A DNA stretch of 17,941 bases from Treponema sp. UBA3662 (GTDB lineage Bacteria; Spirochaetota; Spirochaetia; Treponematales; Treponemataceae): positions 1-17,941 of the forward strand of contig DFJV01000140.1 in the NCBI GenBank assembly GCA_002373205.1. Reading direction: 5' to 3'. Every line of letters starts with the position of its first letter. Within the stretch, counting starts at the first letter, position 1. The notes under the pieces were generated by a model. It did not search any database. It had not been told where the DNA came from and was given only the letters and a program-made list of their open reading frames with translations. Position numbers and translations under genes: made by a program. Positions 1-6,194 of the stretch are shown here, one piece after another.

Positions 1-48
1 CTCTGAGCGGTTTTTCCCCCTCCAAATTCGGGGTCCAAGGGCCCTCCC

Positions 49-76
49 TTGAAAATCAATTTATTTCCTATATTAT
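49..76 (+). promoter_or_regulatory. Candidate sigma70-type promoter for rlmE
   Basis: A TTGAAA hexamer at 49-54 is followed after 16 nt by TATTAT at 71-76. This predicts a transcription start near 83 and a leader of about 32 nt before the rlmE start codon. The match is moderate and the surroundings are AT-rich, so chance is possible. It could also be read with an overlapping TATATT at 69-74, but the spacing would then be too short. Confidence 0.35.
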
Positions 77-114
77 CCCCTAAAATTTAAAACCCAAATT
101 CCGAAAATCAAAGT

Positions 115-717
115 ATGCCGGCAAACAATAGTTACAGCAAGCCAGATTTTTGGTCACAGAAAGCCTTTAAAGAAGGCTATCCTGCAAGAAGTGTCTACAA
201 ACTTGAGGAAATTGACAAAAAATTCGGCATGGTAACTAAAAACTGCACGGTACTGGATTTGGGATCAGCGCCGGGAAGCTGGACAACATGGCTTTTAAGG
301 CGGCTGGAAGGAAACGGAAAGGTTGTTTCGGTAGACCTTAACCCGCTTGCAAAAAGCGTAAAGGGCGAAAACCTGGTCTTCTTCCAGGGAGACCTTCTTA
401 GCGAAGAAATCCGCACCAAAATTCAGGAAAACGGCCCCTACAGCCTGGTTGTCTGCGATGCCGCCCCTCTTACGACAGGAAACCGCACCATAGACACTGC
501 AAGAAGCAAGGCTCTGGTGGACATGGCAATCTGGTACGCCCAGACAATGCTAAAAAAAGGCGGAAATTTCTGCGTAAAAATCTTCCAGAACGGGGACCAG
601 CAGAAAGAACTGCAAAAAATGCGGGAAATTTTTACGACTGCCAAGGGCTTTAAGCCGGAAGCATGCCGTTCAACCTCGTTTGAAACATATTTGATAGGAA
701 TAAATAAAAAAATTTAG
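115..717 (+). CDS. rlmE: 23S rRNA (uridine-2'-O)-methyltransferase RlmE (FtsJ)
   Basis: This protein belongs to the RlmE/FtsJ family, which 2'-O-methylates U2552 in the A-loop of 23S rRNA late in 50S assembly, using S-adenosylmethionine in the cytoplasm. The 200-aa length is typical of the bacterial enzyme. The SAM-binding motif VLDLGSAPGSW covers residues 46-56, and an acidic residue (D74) follows the second strand. The family's K-D-K-E catalytic tetrad is visible as K29 (in SVYKLEE), D115 (in VVCDAAP), K155 (in VKIFQ) and E190 (in SFETY). The N-terminus (FWSQKAFKEGYPARSVYKL) aligns with the family without extension, which supports the ATG at 115. No convincing Shine-Dalgarno sequence is visible before it. 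It stands alone, about 70 nt ahead of the M23 peptidase gene. The family assignment is firm; the exact target nucleotide is taken from the family. Confidence 0.95.
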   Translation: MPANNSYSKPDFWSQKAFKEGYPARSVYKLEEIDKKFGMVTKNCTVLDLGSAPGSWTTWLLRRLEGNGKVVSVDLNPLAKSVKGENLVFFQGDLLSEEIRTKIQENGPYSLVVCDAAPLTTGNRTIDTARSKALVDMAIWYAQTMLKKGGNFCVKIFQNGDQQKELQKMREIFTTAKGFKPEACRSTSFETYLIGINKKI

Positions 718-786
718 AAAAATTCATGCAAAATACAAGACTTTTACATGACTTTTCTGTATAATAAAGGAGCAATAGGAAGTTTT

Positions 787-1875
787 ATGAAAAAAATGGT
801 CTTCTCAAAGAAACGTTTCTCGTCCAAGCCCTCCAATTTGGGCTATTATTCAAAAGTTTTTGTTACTTGCTCCGCAAGCATAGTCTGTGCAGCAGGCATT
901 GTAATTGGTGCTACGCTCGCAGTACTTCATGTTAACAATACAAACGGTCAGGGCGGTGGCTCAGACCCCAAACTTTCAATGATAATGTCAGAGGCTGATT
1001 CTTCCGTTAAGGCTTCCAACATAAGCGACATGGAAGCAGACTCCGAAGCATTAGGACTTGCAGCCCTCATGGGAGAAGACCAAACAACCGAGGCTCCTGC
1101 AGTAAGCGACAACACTTCCACAACGCTTACATATACTTCCTACAGAGTTAAGAAAGGCGACATGATAAGCCTTATTGCCGACGCTTACAATATTACTACA
1201 GATACAATCTACAGCGCAAACAATACAATCACAAACTCCCGCCTTATCCAGCCGGGCCAGTACATAAAGATTCCGTCAATGTCTGGAATCCTCTACACCA
1301 CAAAAAAAGAAAACGAAACACCAGCAACAATCGCAGAAAAATATTCAGTAGACGCAGAACGATGCGCCCTCGTAAACAACACAGACCTTAATACACCGCT
1401 CAAGATGGGAACAACGGTATTCGTTCCTGGCGCAGAAATGGACTGGGAAACAAAGCTTGAAATCAACGGAGACCTCTTCAAGCTGCCTCTCCACAGCTAC
1501 TTCTACATTTCTTCTCGCTGGGGTTGGAGACCAGACCCATTCGGAAGCGGAAGAAGATCCTACCACGGCGGTATAGACATGGCTTGTCCAAAGGGAACAC
1601 CAATCTATTCTGCAAAGGCAGGACGCGTTGTAAGCACAGGCTACAGCAACGTCTACGGTAACTACGTAATCGTAAGCCACGGCCAGGGCTACAAGACGCT
1701 TTACGGCCACATGACCCGCATCCTTACTTCAAACGGTGCATTTGTTGACACATCTACAAAGATTGGTCTTGTAGGTAGCACAGGTGCAAGTACAGGTCCT
1801 CACCTGCACTTTACGGTTTACAAGAACGGCAAGTCAATCAACCCGACAAACGTTGTAAACTTTGCAAAGCGCTAA
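787..1875 (+). CDS. Membrane-anchored LysM / M23 peptidoglycan endopeptidase
   Basis: The gene encodes a likely cell-wall hydrolase or hydrolase activator of the LytM (M23) family, held to the inner membrane and acting on peptidoglycan in the periplasm. The start chosen is ATG 787, giving 362 aa: AGGAAG (777-782) lies 4 nt upstream, whereas the in-frame ATG 748 has no ribosome site and lies upstream of a TATAAT (760-765). In order there is a basic N-terminus, one membrane helix (about residues 23-47), a low-complexity linker, LysM 1 (about 117-163), LysM 2 (about 166-213) and the M23 domain (about 245-345). The M23 zinc ligands are H260 and D264 (HGGID) and H341, with H308 (YGHM) and H339 (HLH) as the other active-site histidines. 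All are present, so it should be an active enzyme rather than an EnvC-like degenerate activator. A strong terminator follows directly. The physiological substrate cannot be told from sequence. Confidence 0.9.
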   Translation: MKKMVFSKKRFSSKPSNLGYYSKVFVTCSASIVCAAGIVIGATLAVLHVNNTNGQGGGSDPKLSMIMSEADSSVKASNISDMEADSEALGLAALMGEDQTTEAPAVSDNTSTTLTYTSYRVKKGDMISLIADAYNITTDTIYSANNTITNSRLIQPGQYIKIPSMSGILYTTKKENETPATIAEKYSVDAERCALVNNTDLNTPLKMGTTVFVPGAEMDWETKLEINGDLFKLPLHSYFYISSRWGWRPDPFGSGRRSYHGGIDMACPKGTPIYSAKAGRVVSTGYSNVYGNYVIVSHGQGYKTLYGHMTRILTSNGAFVDTSTKIGLVGSTGASTGPHLHFTVYKNGKSINPTNVVNFAKR

Positions 1876-1904
1876 GCCTTAAACAAACTTAATTAAGCAA
1901 ACAG

Positions 1905-1935
1905 GCCTCTAAAGCTTCGGTTTTAGGGGCTTTTT
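1905..1935 (+). terminator. Intrinsic terminator after the M23 peptidase gene
   Basis: An 11-bp stem (1905-1915 with 1920-1930, including two G-T pairs) is capped by a C(TTCG)G tetraloop and followed by TTTTT at 1931-1935. This is a textbook rho-independent terminator on the plus strand, 29 nt after the stop codon. It separates the peptidase gene from the acetyltransferase that follows. Confidence 0.9.
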
Positions 1936-1956
1936 ACATTTAGGAACAATAACAAA

Positions 1957-2448
1957 ATGCTAAAAATCATAAAATACAGCGAACAGTATGCAAACCCTTC
2001 AATTGCAATTTGGAACGACATTGTCCAAGACGGCATTGCCTTTCCGCAGACAGAATTGCTTACCGAAAAAACCGCAAGCGATTTCTTTAATTCACAATCA
2101 TTTACGGGACTTGCACTTGATTCTGATTCAGGCGAAGTTGTGGGACTGTACATTCTTCATCCCAACAACGTAGGCCGCTGCGGACATATTTCCAATGCAA
2201 GCTATGCCGTAAAAAAAGACAGGCGGGGCCAGCACATCGGGGAATTCTTGGTAAAAGACTGCCTTAAAAAAGCAAAGGAACTGGGCTTTAGGATTCTGCA
2301 ATTCAATGCTGTTGTTGCTACTAATACATCCGCACTAAAGCTATACAAAAAGCTTGGTTTTGTTCAGCTTGGAAGAATACCCAATGGATTTTTGCTTAAA
2401 AACGGCGAATACGAGGATATAATCCCACATTATATAGAAGTAATTTGA
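1957..2448 (+). CDS. GNAT-family N-acetyltransferase
   Basis: This 163-aa protein is a single-domain GNAT acetyltransferase that would move an acetyl group from acetyl-CoA to an unknown amine. The acetyl-CoA pyrophosphate loop is visible as RRGQHIG (motif A, about residues 89-95), followed by a helix (EFLVKDCLKKAKELG). The C-terminal motif B is also clear (NTSALKLYKKLGFVQLG). A strand with SYAVKKD precedes the loop, as expected. Start ATG 1957 follows AGGA at 1942-1945, an acceptable but long spacing. The gene stands alone between a terminator and a repeat element. Its TGA stop (2446-2448) lies inside the first bases of that repeat, so the present C-terminus may have been set by the repeat's arrival. 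The substrate is not predictable. Confidence 0.85.
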   Translation: MLKIIKYSEQYANPSIAIWNDIVQDGIAFPQTELLTEKTASDFFNSQSFTGLALDSDSGEVVGLYILHPNNVGRCGHISNASYAVKKDRRGQHIGEFLVKDCLKKAKELGFRILQFNAVVATNTSALKLYKKLGFVQLGRIPNGFLLKNGEYEDIIPHYIEVI

Positions 2449-2539
2449 ACCCGCAGAGGGGGTAGCAAAAAAGGCAACAAAGCGGAACAAAAGACGGAAG
2501 AGGCTTGTTTTGAAAACAGGTATTTTGTTGCGGTACAGA

Positions 2540-2558
2540 CCCTGAGTCAAGCTCAGGG
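2540..2558. repeat. Short palindrome nested in repeat copy A
   Basis: CCCTGAG (2540-2546) and CTCAGGG (2552-2558) form a perfect 7-bp stem around TCAAG. Read on the minus strand with its flanks (GTCACCCTGAG ... CAGGGTCTG) it belongs to the same family as the six palindromes at 11476-12319. Its innermost stem pair differs from theirs in a compensatory way. Copy B of the long repeat lacks it, so it looks inserted. Confidence 0.75.
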
Positions 2559-2640
2559 TGACGACCGCTCCCTGAGCGTAGTCGAAGGTGTTCCCTGAGC
2601 CTGTCGAAGGGGCGGTGTGTACAACAGGGTATAGGCGCTT

Positions 2641-2699
2641 CGACAGGCCGCTGGAAGCTTCGCTGAGGAGCAGCGTCCGTGGATACTGTCGTTTTTTTT
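2641..2699 (+). terminator. Terminator-like end of repeat copy A
   Basis: CGACAG (2641-2646) can pair with CTGTCG (2686-2691), directly followed by eight T residues (2692-2699). This resembles an intrinsic terminator with a long loop and could end transcription of the upstream acetyltransferase gene. The stem is only 6 bp. The same CGACAG can pair better with CCTGTCGAAG at 2600-2609, so the two folds compete. Confidence 0.4.
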
Positions 2700-2742
2700 A
2701 CTAACTTGAAATAATTTTTGGGGCGTTGTCCGCTTACGCTAC

Positions 2743-2771
2743 CGAGTTTCCTCGAAACTCGCGGGATTTTT
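2743..2771 (+). other. Hairpin plus T-rich tail between the two long repeats
   Basis: CGAGTTTC (2743-2750) and GAAACTCG (2754-2761) form a perfect 8-bp stem with a 3-nt loop. It is followed by CGGGA and a T5 run (2767-2771). It could be a weak terminator or another small mobile palindrome. No gene is supported in 2700-2812. Confidence 0.45.
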
Positions 2772-2812
2772 ATGTTAACACCACCCAATCAGAGCAGGCG
2801 TTGCGGGCGGCG

Positions 2813-3016
2813 TTTGAGCCCGCAGAGGGGGTAGCGGAAGACACGACAAAGTGGAGCAAATGCTGGAAGTGGCTTGTTTTTAAAACTGGTATTTTGTTGC
2901 GGTCGTCTCTTGAGCCTGTCGAAGGTGTTCCCTGAGCCTGTCGAAGGGGCGGTGTTTGCAATGAGGGTGTAGGCGCTTCGACAGGCGCAGCGTCCGTGGA
3001 TACTGTCGTTTTTTTT
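2813..3016. repeat. Long intergenic repeat, copy B (204 bp)
   Basis: This is the second copy of the element at 2444-2699, in the same orientation and beginning 369 bp later. It has two CCTGTCGAAG arms (2915-2924 and 2937-2946) and one CTTCGACAGG arm (2976-2985). It lacks the nested palindrome of copy A. Its 3' end repeats the terminator-like arrangement: CGACAG (2979-2984), CTGTCG (3003-3008), then T8 (3009-3016). It is treated as non-coding. Confidence 0.85.
2979..3016 (+). terminator. Terminator-like end of repeat copy B
   Basis: A 6-bp stem, CGACAG (2979-2984) with CTGTCG (3003-3008), is followed by eight T residues. It is preserved from copy A although the loop sequence changed in length. 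The competing longer pairing with the upstream CCTGTCGAAG arms is also preserved. Confidence 0.4.
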
Positions 3017-3082
3017 GCTTTGTCTGCTTGCCACTTACAGCATTTGCGGAGCGACTCGTGGCTGTAGCGAGGGGGAGACCTC

Positions 3083-3175
3083 TCCCTCCTTAGGCAAAAG
3101 ACGCAGGGGGTATTCGCAGCGAAGCTTCAAGCGGACTTCCCCCTCCTTGGGTAAAAAGCACAGGGGTATTCGCAG
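3083..3175. repeat. Pair of ~38-bp direct repeats upstream of cheR
   Basis: Two similar units lie at 3083-3119 and 3138-3175. They share CCCTCCTT, GG-AAAA and the ending CAGGGG followed by TATTCGCAG. Together with the two long repeats they fill the gap between the acetyltransferase gene and cheR. No gene is supported in 3017-3219. Confidence 0.7.
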
Positions 3176-3229
3176 TATAACTTTGAACTGCACACAAAAC
3201 TGATTTCCGTGCTATACACATGAATTCGG

Positions 3230-3258
3230 TTTACAAATATTTGATGGCGGTATATAAT
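3230..3258 (+). promoter_or_regulatory. cheR promoter, predicting a leaderless transcript
   Basis: TTTACA (3230-3235) is followed after exactly 17 nt by a perfect TATAAT (3253-3258). The predicted transcription start is about 3265, which is the A of the preferred cheR ATG. No Shine-Dalgarno sequence lies before that ATG. The simplest reading is a leaderless or nearly leaderless cheR mRNA. Confidence 0.6.
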
Positions 3259-3264
3259 AGTAAT

Positions 3265-4083
3265 ATGTCAGATTTGCTTACAGATTTACAATTTGATGAA
3301 TTCCGCAAACTCATTTACGATACAAGCGGCATAACGTTTTCCGAGACAAACCGCTCCATTTTGGACAGCAGGCTAAAGGAGCGCCTTAGAGAAAAAAAGA
3401 TAGATGACGTTCAGCAGTACTATAAGATAATCACCACAGATTTGGAAGAATTCAAGAAATTCTTGGACAGCATAACTACAAATTTGACACGCTTCTTCCG
3501 CAACCAGCCGCATTTTGACGCGCTAATAAATTACGTAATTCCCCATGTAATACAGGAAAAAAAGAAGGTCGGCGAGACAAAAATCCGCATCTGGAGCGCA
3601 GGCTGCTCAACAGGCGAAGAGCCCTATACAATTGCCATGCTCCTGCAGGACAAGCTTCCAGCCCCCTACACCTACGAGATAAAGGCTTCGGACATTTCGC
3701 TAAAGTCCATTCTTGTTGGCCAGCAGGGCTTTTATCCCCTTCCCCGCATAACAGGCATTCCCAAGGAATATCTGGACAAATACTTTACCCAGACGGAAGA
3801 GGGCTACCAAGTAAAGCCAGAGCTTATGAACAACGTGCACTTTGACTACCACAACCTTAGAAACGAAAGCGGCGTAAAGAACTACGACATTGTTTTTTGC
3901 CGCAACGTTCTTATTTACTTTGACGAGGCAGCGCAAAAGGCTACCATAGACCGCTTCTACCGCTCAATGTCCGACCATTCGTACCTCTTCATAGGACACT
4001 CGGAAAGTTTGTTCGGAATGGATACCAAATTCAAATTCCTAAAAACCGACTGGGCCTGCCTTTACGAAAAGAACGAGCTCTAG
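3265..4083 (+). CDS. cheR: Chemotaxis protein methyltransferase CheR
   Basis: CheR uses S-adenosylmethionine to methylate glutamates on the cytoplasmic domain of chemoreceptors, opposing CheB in sensory adaptation. With start ATG 3265 the protein has 272 aa, close to the usual 270-290. The N-terminal helical domain (about 1-75) carries the family pattern FRKLIYDTSGITF and the segment TTNLTRFFR. The Rossmann-type catalytic domain contains motif I IWSAGCSTGEEPYT, then DIVFCRNVLIYFD and LFIGHSESL, all hallmark CheR sequences. An in-frame ATG at 3220 would add 15 residues (MNSVYKYLMAVYNSN) unlike the family and would start upstream of the promoter's -35 box, so it was rejected. cheB follows 88 nt downstream in the same direction, so the pair probably works together, as in other treponemes. 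Confidence 0.95.
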   Translation: MSDLLTDLQFDEFRKLIYDTSGITFSETNRSILDSRLKERLREKKIDDVQQYYKIITTDLEEFKKFLDSITTNLTRFFRNQPHFDALINYVIPHVIQEKKKVGETKIRIWSAGCSTGEEPYTIAMLLQDKLPAPYTYEIKASDISLKSILVGQQGFYPLPRITGIPKEYLDKYFTQTEEGYQVKPELMNNVHFDYHNLRNESGVKNYDIVFCRNVLIYFDEAAQKATIDRFYRSMSDHSYLFIGHSESLFGMDTKFKFLKTDWACLYEKNEL

Positions 4084-4106
4084 AAGCTTTCTAATTTAGC
4101 AAACTC

Positions 4107-4132
4107 ATGGGCATTACAATTGAGGTGCCCAT
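4107..4132. other. Inverted repeat between cheR and cheB
   Basis: ATGGGCA (4107-4113) and TGCCCAT (4126-4132) form a perfect 7-bp stem around a 12-nt loop. There is no T run directly after it (a T5 occurs at 4146-4150), so it is not a convincing terminator. It may stabilise the cheR 3' end, reduce read-through into cheB, or bind a protein. Confidence 0.4.
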
Positions 4133-4171
4133 AACACAAGCCTGCTTTTTGACGGGAGGGATAACATAAAT

Positions 4172-5428
4172 ATGGATGACATACAAGTTTTAGTTTGCGA
4201 TGACTCAGCATTGATGCGCAATCTTATCTCAAGAGTTGTAGACAGCACACAGGGCATGAAAGTCTGCGCCACGGCAATGAACGGACGCTTCTGCCTGCAA
4301 AAAATTCCCACGACCAAACCGGACATCATCATTCTGGACATAGAAATGCCGGAAATGAACGGTGTGGAATTCCTAAGGGAAAGAAAAATGCAGGGAATAG
4401 ACATTCCAGTTCTTATCCTTTCCTCCGTAGCAACAAAAGGTGCCGCCGTTACCATGCAGTGCCTTGAACTTGGCGCAATAGACTTTATTACAAAACCATC
4501 CGGCTCGGTTTCCAACAACATAATGTCGGTTTCCGCAGCACTTATAGAACGCATAGCATCCTACGGCTCACGCTATGCACGCCGCAAGGGCAAAAACGTA
4601 TACCCCACAGACTTCTTTATACAGCAGACCAAGTACAAAGAAGCGGAACTAAGCGCAAAAAAGGCGGGTCTTGCAAAACCACAGCCAAACATAGAAACAA
4701 AGCCTGCAAGCACGGCAAAGCCTTCCGCAGCTGCAAAGGCACCGCTTGAACAAAAGACAGAACTGCCTATTTTCTCCGCATCAATATGGAAGCCTGCAAA
4801 GCCAAAGGAACCTGCGGTAATAAAGCCAGAACGCAACCCCGGCCCAATAGAAATCGTAGCAATCGGTATTTCAACAGGAGGACCAAACGCCCTCCGCGAA
4901 ATGCTCGCAAAGATAGACCCCAAATTCCCAAGGCCAATCCTTATCGTACAGCACATGCCTGCCGGTTTTACAAAGGAATTTGCCAATTCTCTTAACAGGA
5001 TATGCCCTCTGGAAGTAAAAGAAGCAGAAGACGGCGACTTAATCCACCCGGGAATGGTTTACGTAGCCCCCGGAGACTTCCACATCGTCGTGGAAAAGTC
5101 AACCCTCTGCAACGTAATCAGACTTAGTAAGGCAGACTGCCGCAACGGACACAGGCCATCTGCAGACGTTATGTTTGAATCCGTGGCAAAAATCTACCAA
5201 AACCGCGCACTTGGCGTAATCATGACCGGCATGGGGCGCGACGGTGCCGAACAGCTTGCAGAAATGAGGCGGCAGGGAGCTTGGACACTTGGCCAGGACG
5301 AGGCTTCCTCCGTCGTATACGGAATGCCAAAGGCTGGCTGGGAAAACGGCGCTGTGCAAAAGCAGGTTTCGCTTGACAACATGGCGGACGAAATAAACCG
5401 TCTGGTTCGCGAGCACGCAAACGGCTAA
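4172..5428 (+). CDS. cheB: Chemotaxis response regulator protein-glutamate methylesterase CheB
   Basis: CheB removes methyl groups from, and deamidates, chemoreceptor glutamates when phosphorylated by CheA. The receiver domain (about residues 4-120) has the acidic pair D10-D11, the phospho-acceptor D56 (LDIEMPEMNG) and the lysine of ITKPSG. The methylesterase domain (about 227-415) has the catalytic triad S234 (GISTGGP), H261 (VQHMPAG) and D357 (MGRDGA). At 418 aa it is about 70 residues longer than E. coli CheB; the triad is offset by 70-71 residues throughout, so the extra length lies before the catalytic serine, largely in the Ala/Lys/Pro-rich linker (about 155-225). GGGAGGG at 4154-4160 serves ATG 4172. 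The gene lies 88 nt after cheR and is probably co-transcribed. All key residues are intact. Confidence 0.96.
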   Translation: MDDIQVLVCDDSALMRNLISRVVDSTQGMKVCATAMNGRFCLQKIPTTKPDIIILDIEMPEMNGVEFLRERKMQGIDIPVLILSSVATKGAAVTMQCLELGAIDFITKPSGSVSNNIMSVSAALIERIASYGSRYARRKGKNVYPTDFFIQQTKYKEAELSAKKAGLAKPQPNIETKPASTAKPSAAAKAPLEQKTELPIFSASIWKPAKPKEPAVIKPERNPGPIEIVAIGISTGGPNALREMLAKIDPKFPRPILIVQHMPAGFTKEFANSLNRICPLEVKEAEDGDLIHPGMVYVAPGDFHIVVEKSTLCNVIRLSKADCRNGHRPSADVMFESVAKIYQNRALGVIMTGMGRDGAEQLAEMRRQGAWTLGQDEASSVVYGMPKAGWENGAVQKQVSLDNMADEINRLVREHANG

Positions 5429-5737
5429 GTTCTGAATTTTTTGCATAATCCTCTTTTTGCGGTGCTTTTTCCTGCAAAACTTTTGCGTCCCAAAAGAAGA
5501 TTTCACCATTTTTTTAGGGGCTTTCCGCACTTCCGCTATCGCTCCATTCTCGCTCTGCGAGAACGCCTGCGGCGGTGCTCCAATCCCTGCCGCACTTGCA
5601 ATTGCCACCCTTCGTCATGCGACACCCAGAACTGGTTGGTGAGCTTGTCGAACCACAGTGTCTGTATAAGCTAAACTGCCATCTTCCACACACCCAAACA
5701 AGCCCCGCAAGAATTGCAAAAAAAGTAAATATTTTTC
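5429..5737. other. Non-coding gap after cheB with a degenerate palindrome
   Basis: No gene is supported here. TTCTCGC (5547-5553) and GCGAGAA (5557-5563) form a 7-bp hairpin with a 3-nt loop. At about 5634-5671 a decayed relative of the other repeats is seen: GAGCTTGTCGAACC followed by GTGTCTGTATAAG, resembling the GAGCYTGTCGAAGG arms of the long repeats and the GGTCTGTATAAG tail of the 12290 palindrome. Open frames through the region lack ribosome sites and resemble no protein. Confidence 0.55.
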
Positions 5738-5765
5738 TTGATAAACTGTAAATCTAAGTTATAAT
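5738..5765 (+). promoter_or_regulatory. Promoter of the DUF898-like gene
   Basis: TTGATA (5738-5743) and a perfect TATAAT (5760-5765) are separated by 16 nt. Transcription should start near 5772, leaving a leader of about 77 nt before the ATG at 5849. Confidence 0.6.
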
Positions 5766-5771
5766 AAAATT

Positions 5772-5848
5772 AAAGTGTTAATTCATTAAGTTTTAATACT
5801 TTACAAATTCATTAAGTTGAACGTTTTCGTTCAGAGAGGAGATTTATT
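5772..5848 (+). promoter_or_regulatory. Structured 5' leader with direct repeats and a hairpin
   Basis: ATTCATTAAGTT occurs twice, at 5781-5792 and 5807-5818, 26 nt apart. The second copy runs into a hairpin, TGAACG (5818-5823), loop TTTT, CGTTCA (5828-5833), which sits immediately before the Shine-Dalgarno GAGAGGAG (5834-5841). The layout suggests a protein- or RNA-binding control site near the ribosome site, but it matches no riboswitch class known to me. Confidence 0.45.
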
Positions 5849-6166
5849 ATGGATGAGTCAAAATCTTATTTTGACGGTGGCTTGCTTCAGTATATCGGTT
5901 GGTCGATATTAGGAGCATTGATAACGACTTTTACCCTTGGAATTTGTTTTCCTTGGGCTTGTACAATGATTTACGACTGGGAAACAAAGCACACCGTAAT
6001 CAATGGCAAAAGACTTAAGTTTGACGGAACTGCACTTCAACTGTTTGGCAACTGGATTAAATGGCTTTTGCTCACAATTGTAACACTTGGAATTTACAGT
6101 TTCTGGCTTGGTATAAAACTGAAACAATGGAAAACTAAACATATAAGTTTCATTGAAGAACAGTAA
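5849..6166 (+). CDS. Small DUF898-like membrane protein with two internal repeats
   Basis: This 105-aa protein resembles the DUF898 (YjgN-like) membrane family, whose function is unknown. It consists of two halves offset by exactly 50 residues with no gap: FDG at 8-10 and 58-60, LQ at 13-14 and 63-64, TLGI at 29-32 and 79-82, W36/W86, W44/W94, and TKH at 46-48 and 96-98. Each half holds one long hydrophobic stretch (about 12-42 and 63-90), so two membrane passes, or four short ones, are expected. Start ATG 5849 follows a strong GAGAGGAG site. Its own promoter and a structured leader lie upstream, which suggests regulated expression. An unrecognised membrane protein gene starts 28 nt after its stop and is probably co-transcribed. 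The family link rests on motif resemblance (FDG ... TLGIY..W), not on a search. Confidence 0.75.
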   Translation: MDESKSYFDGGLLQYIGWSILGALITTFTLGICFPWACTMIYDWETKHTVINGKRLKFDGTALQLFGNWIKWLLLTIVTLGIYSFWLGIKLKQWKTKHISFIEEQ

Positions 6167-6194
6167 ATTCTACAAGGCAATCACAAAGTAAAAA

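Larger units (their letters stand above)
2444..2699. repeat. Long intergenic repeat, copy A (256 bp)
   Basis: This element is repeated in diverged form at 2813-3016. Shared blocks include the opening TTTGA-CCCGCAGAGGGGG, the middle GGTATTTTGTTGCGGT, CCCTGAGCCTGTCGAAGGGG, GGCGCTTCGACAGG and the ending CGTCCGTGGATACTGTCG plus a T8 run. Copy A differs by an extra block at about 2535-2570 that contains a separate palindrome (2540-2558), and by about 20 extra bases near 2648-2668. Internal inverted arms are CCTGTCGAAG (2600-2609) and CTTCGACAGG (2638-2647). Open frames across it give low-complexity peptides with no ribosome sites, so it is treated as non-coding. Confidence 0.85.

Noticed and set aside
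748..786. Upstream ATG of the M23 peptidase at 748
   Set aside because: No ribosome site precedes it, and AGGAAG sits directly before ATG 787.
2396..3034. Several open frames of 60-130 codons on both strands across the long repeats
   Set aside because: They are low-complexity translations of the repeat (EPVEGV, PSTGSG), lack ribosome sites and overlap each other on both strands.
3220..3264. Upstream ATG of cheR at 3220
   Set aside because: It lies upstream of the strong promoter and adds residues not seen in CheR; ATG 3265 fits better.
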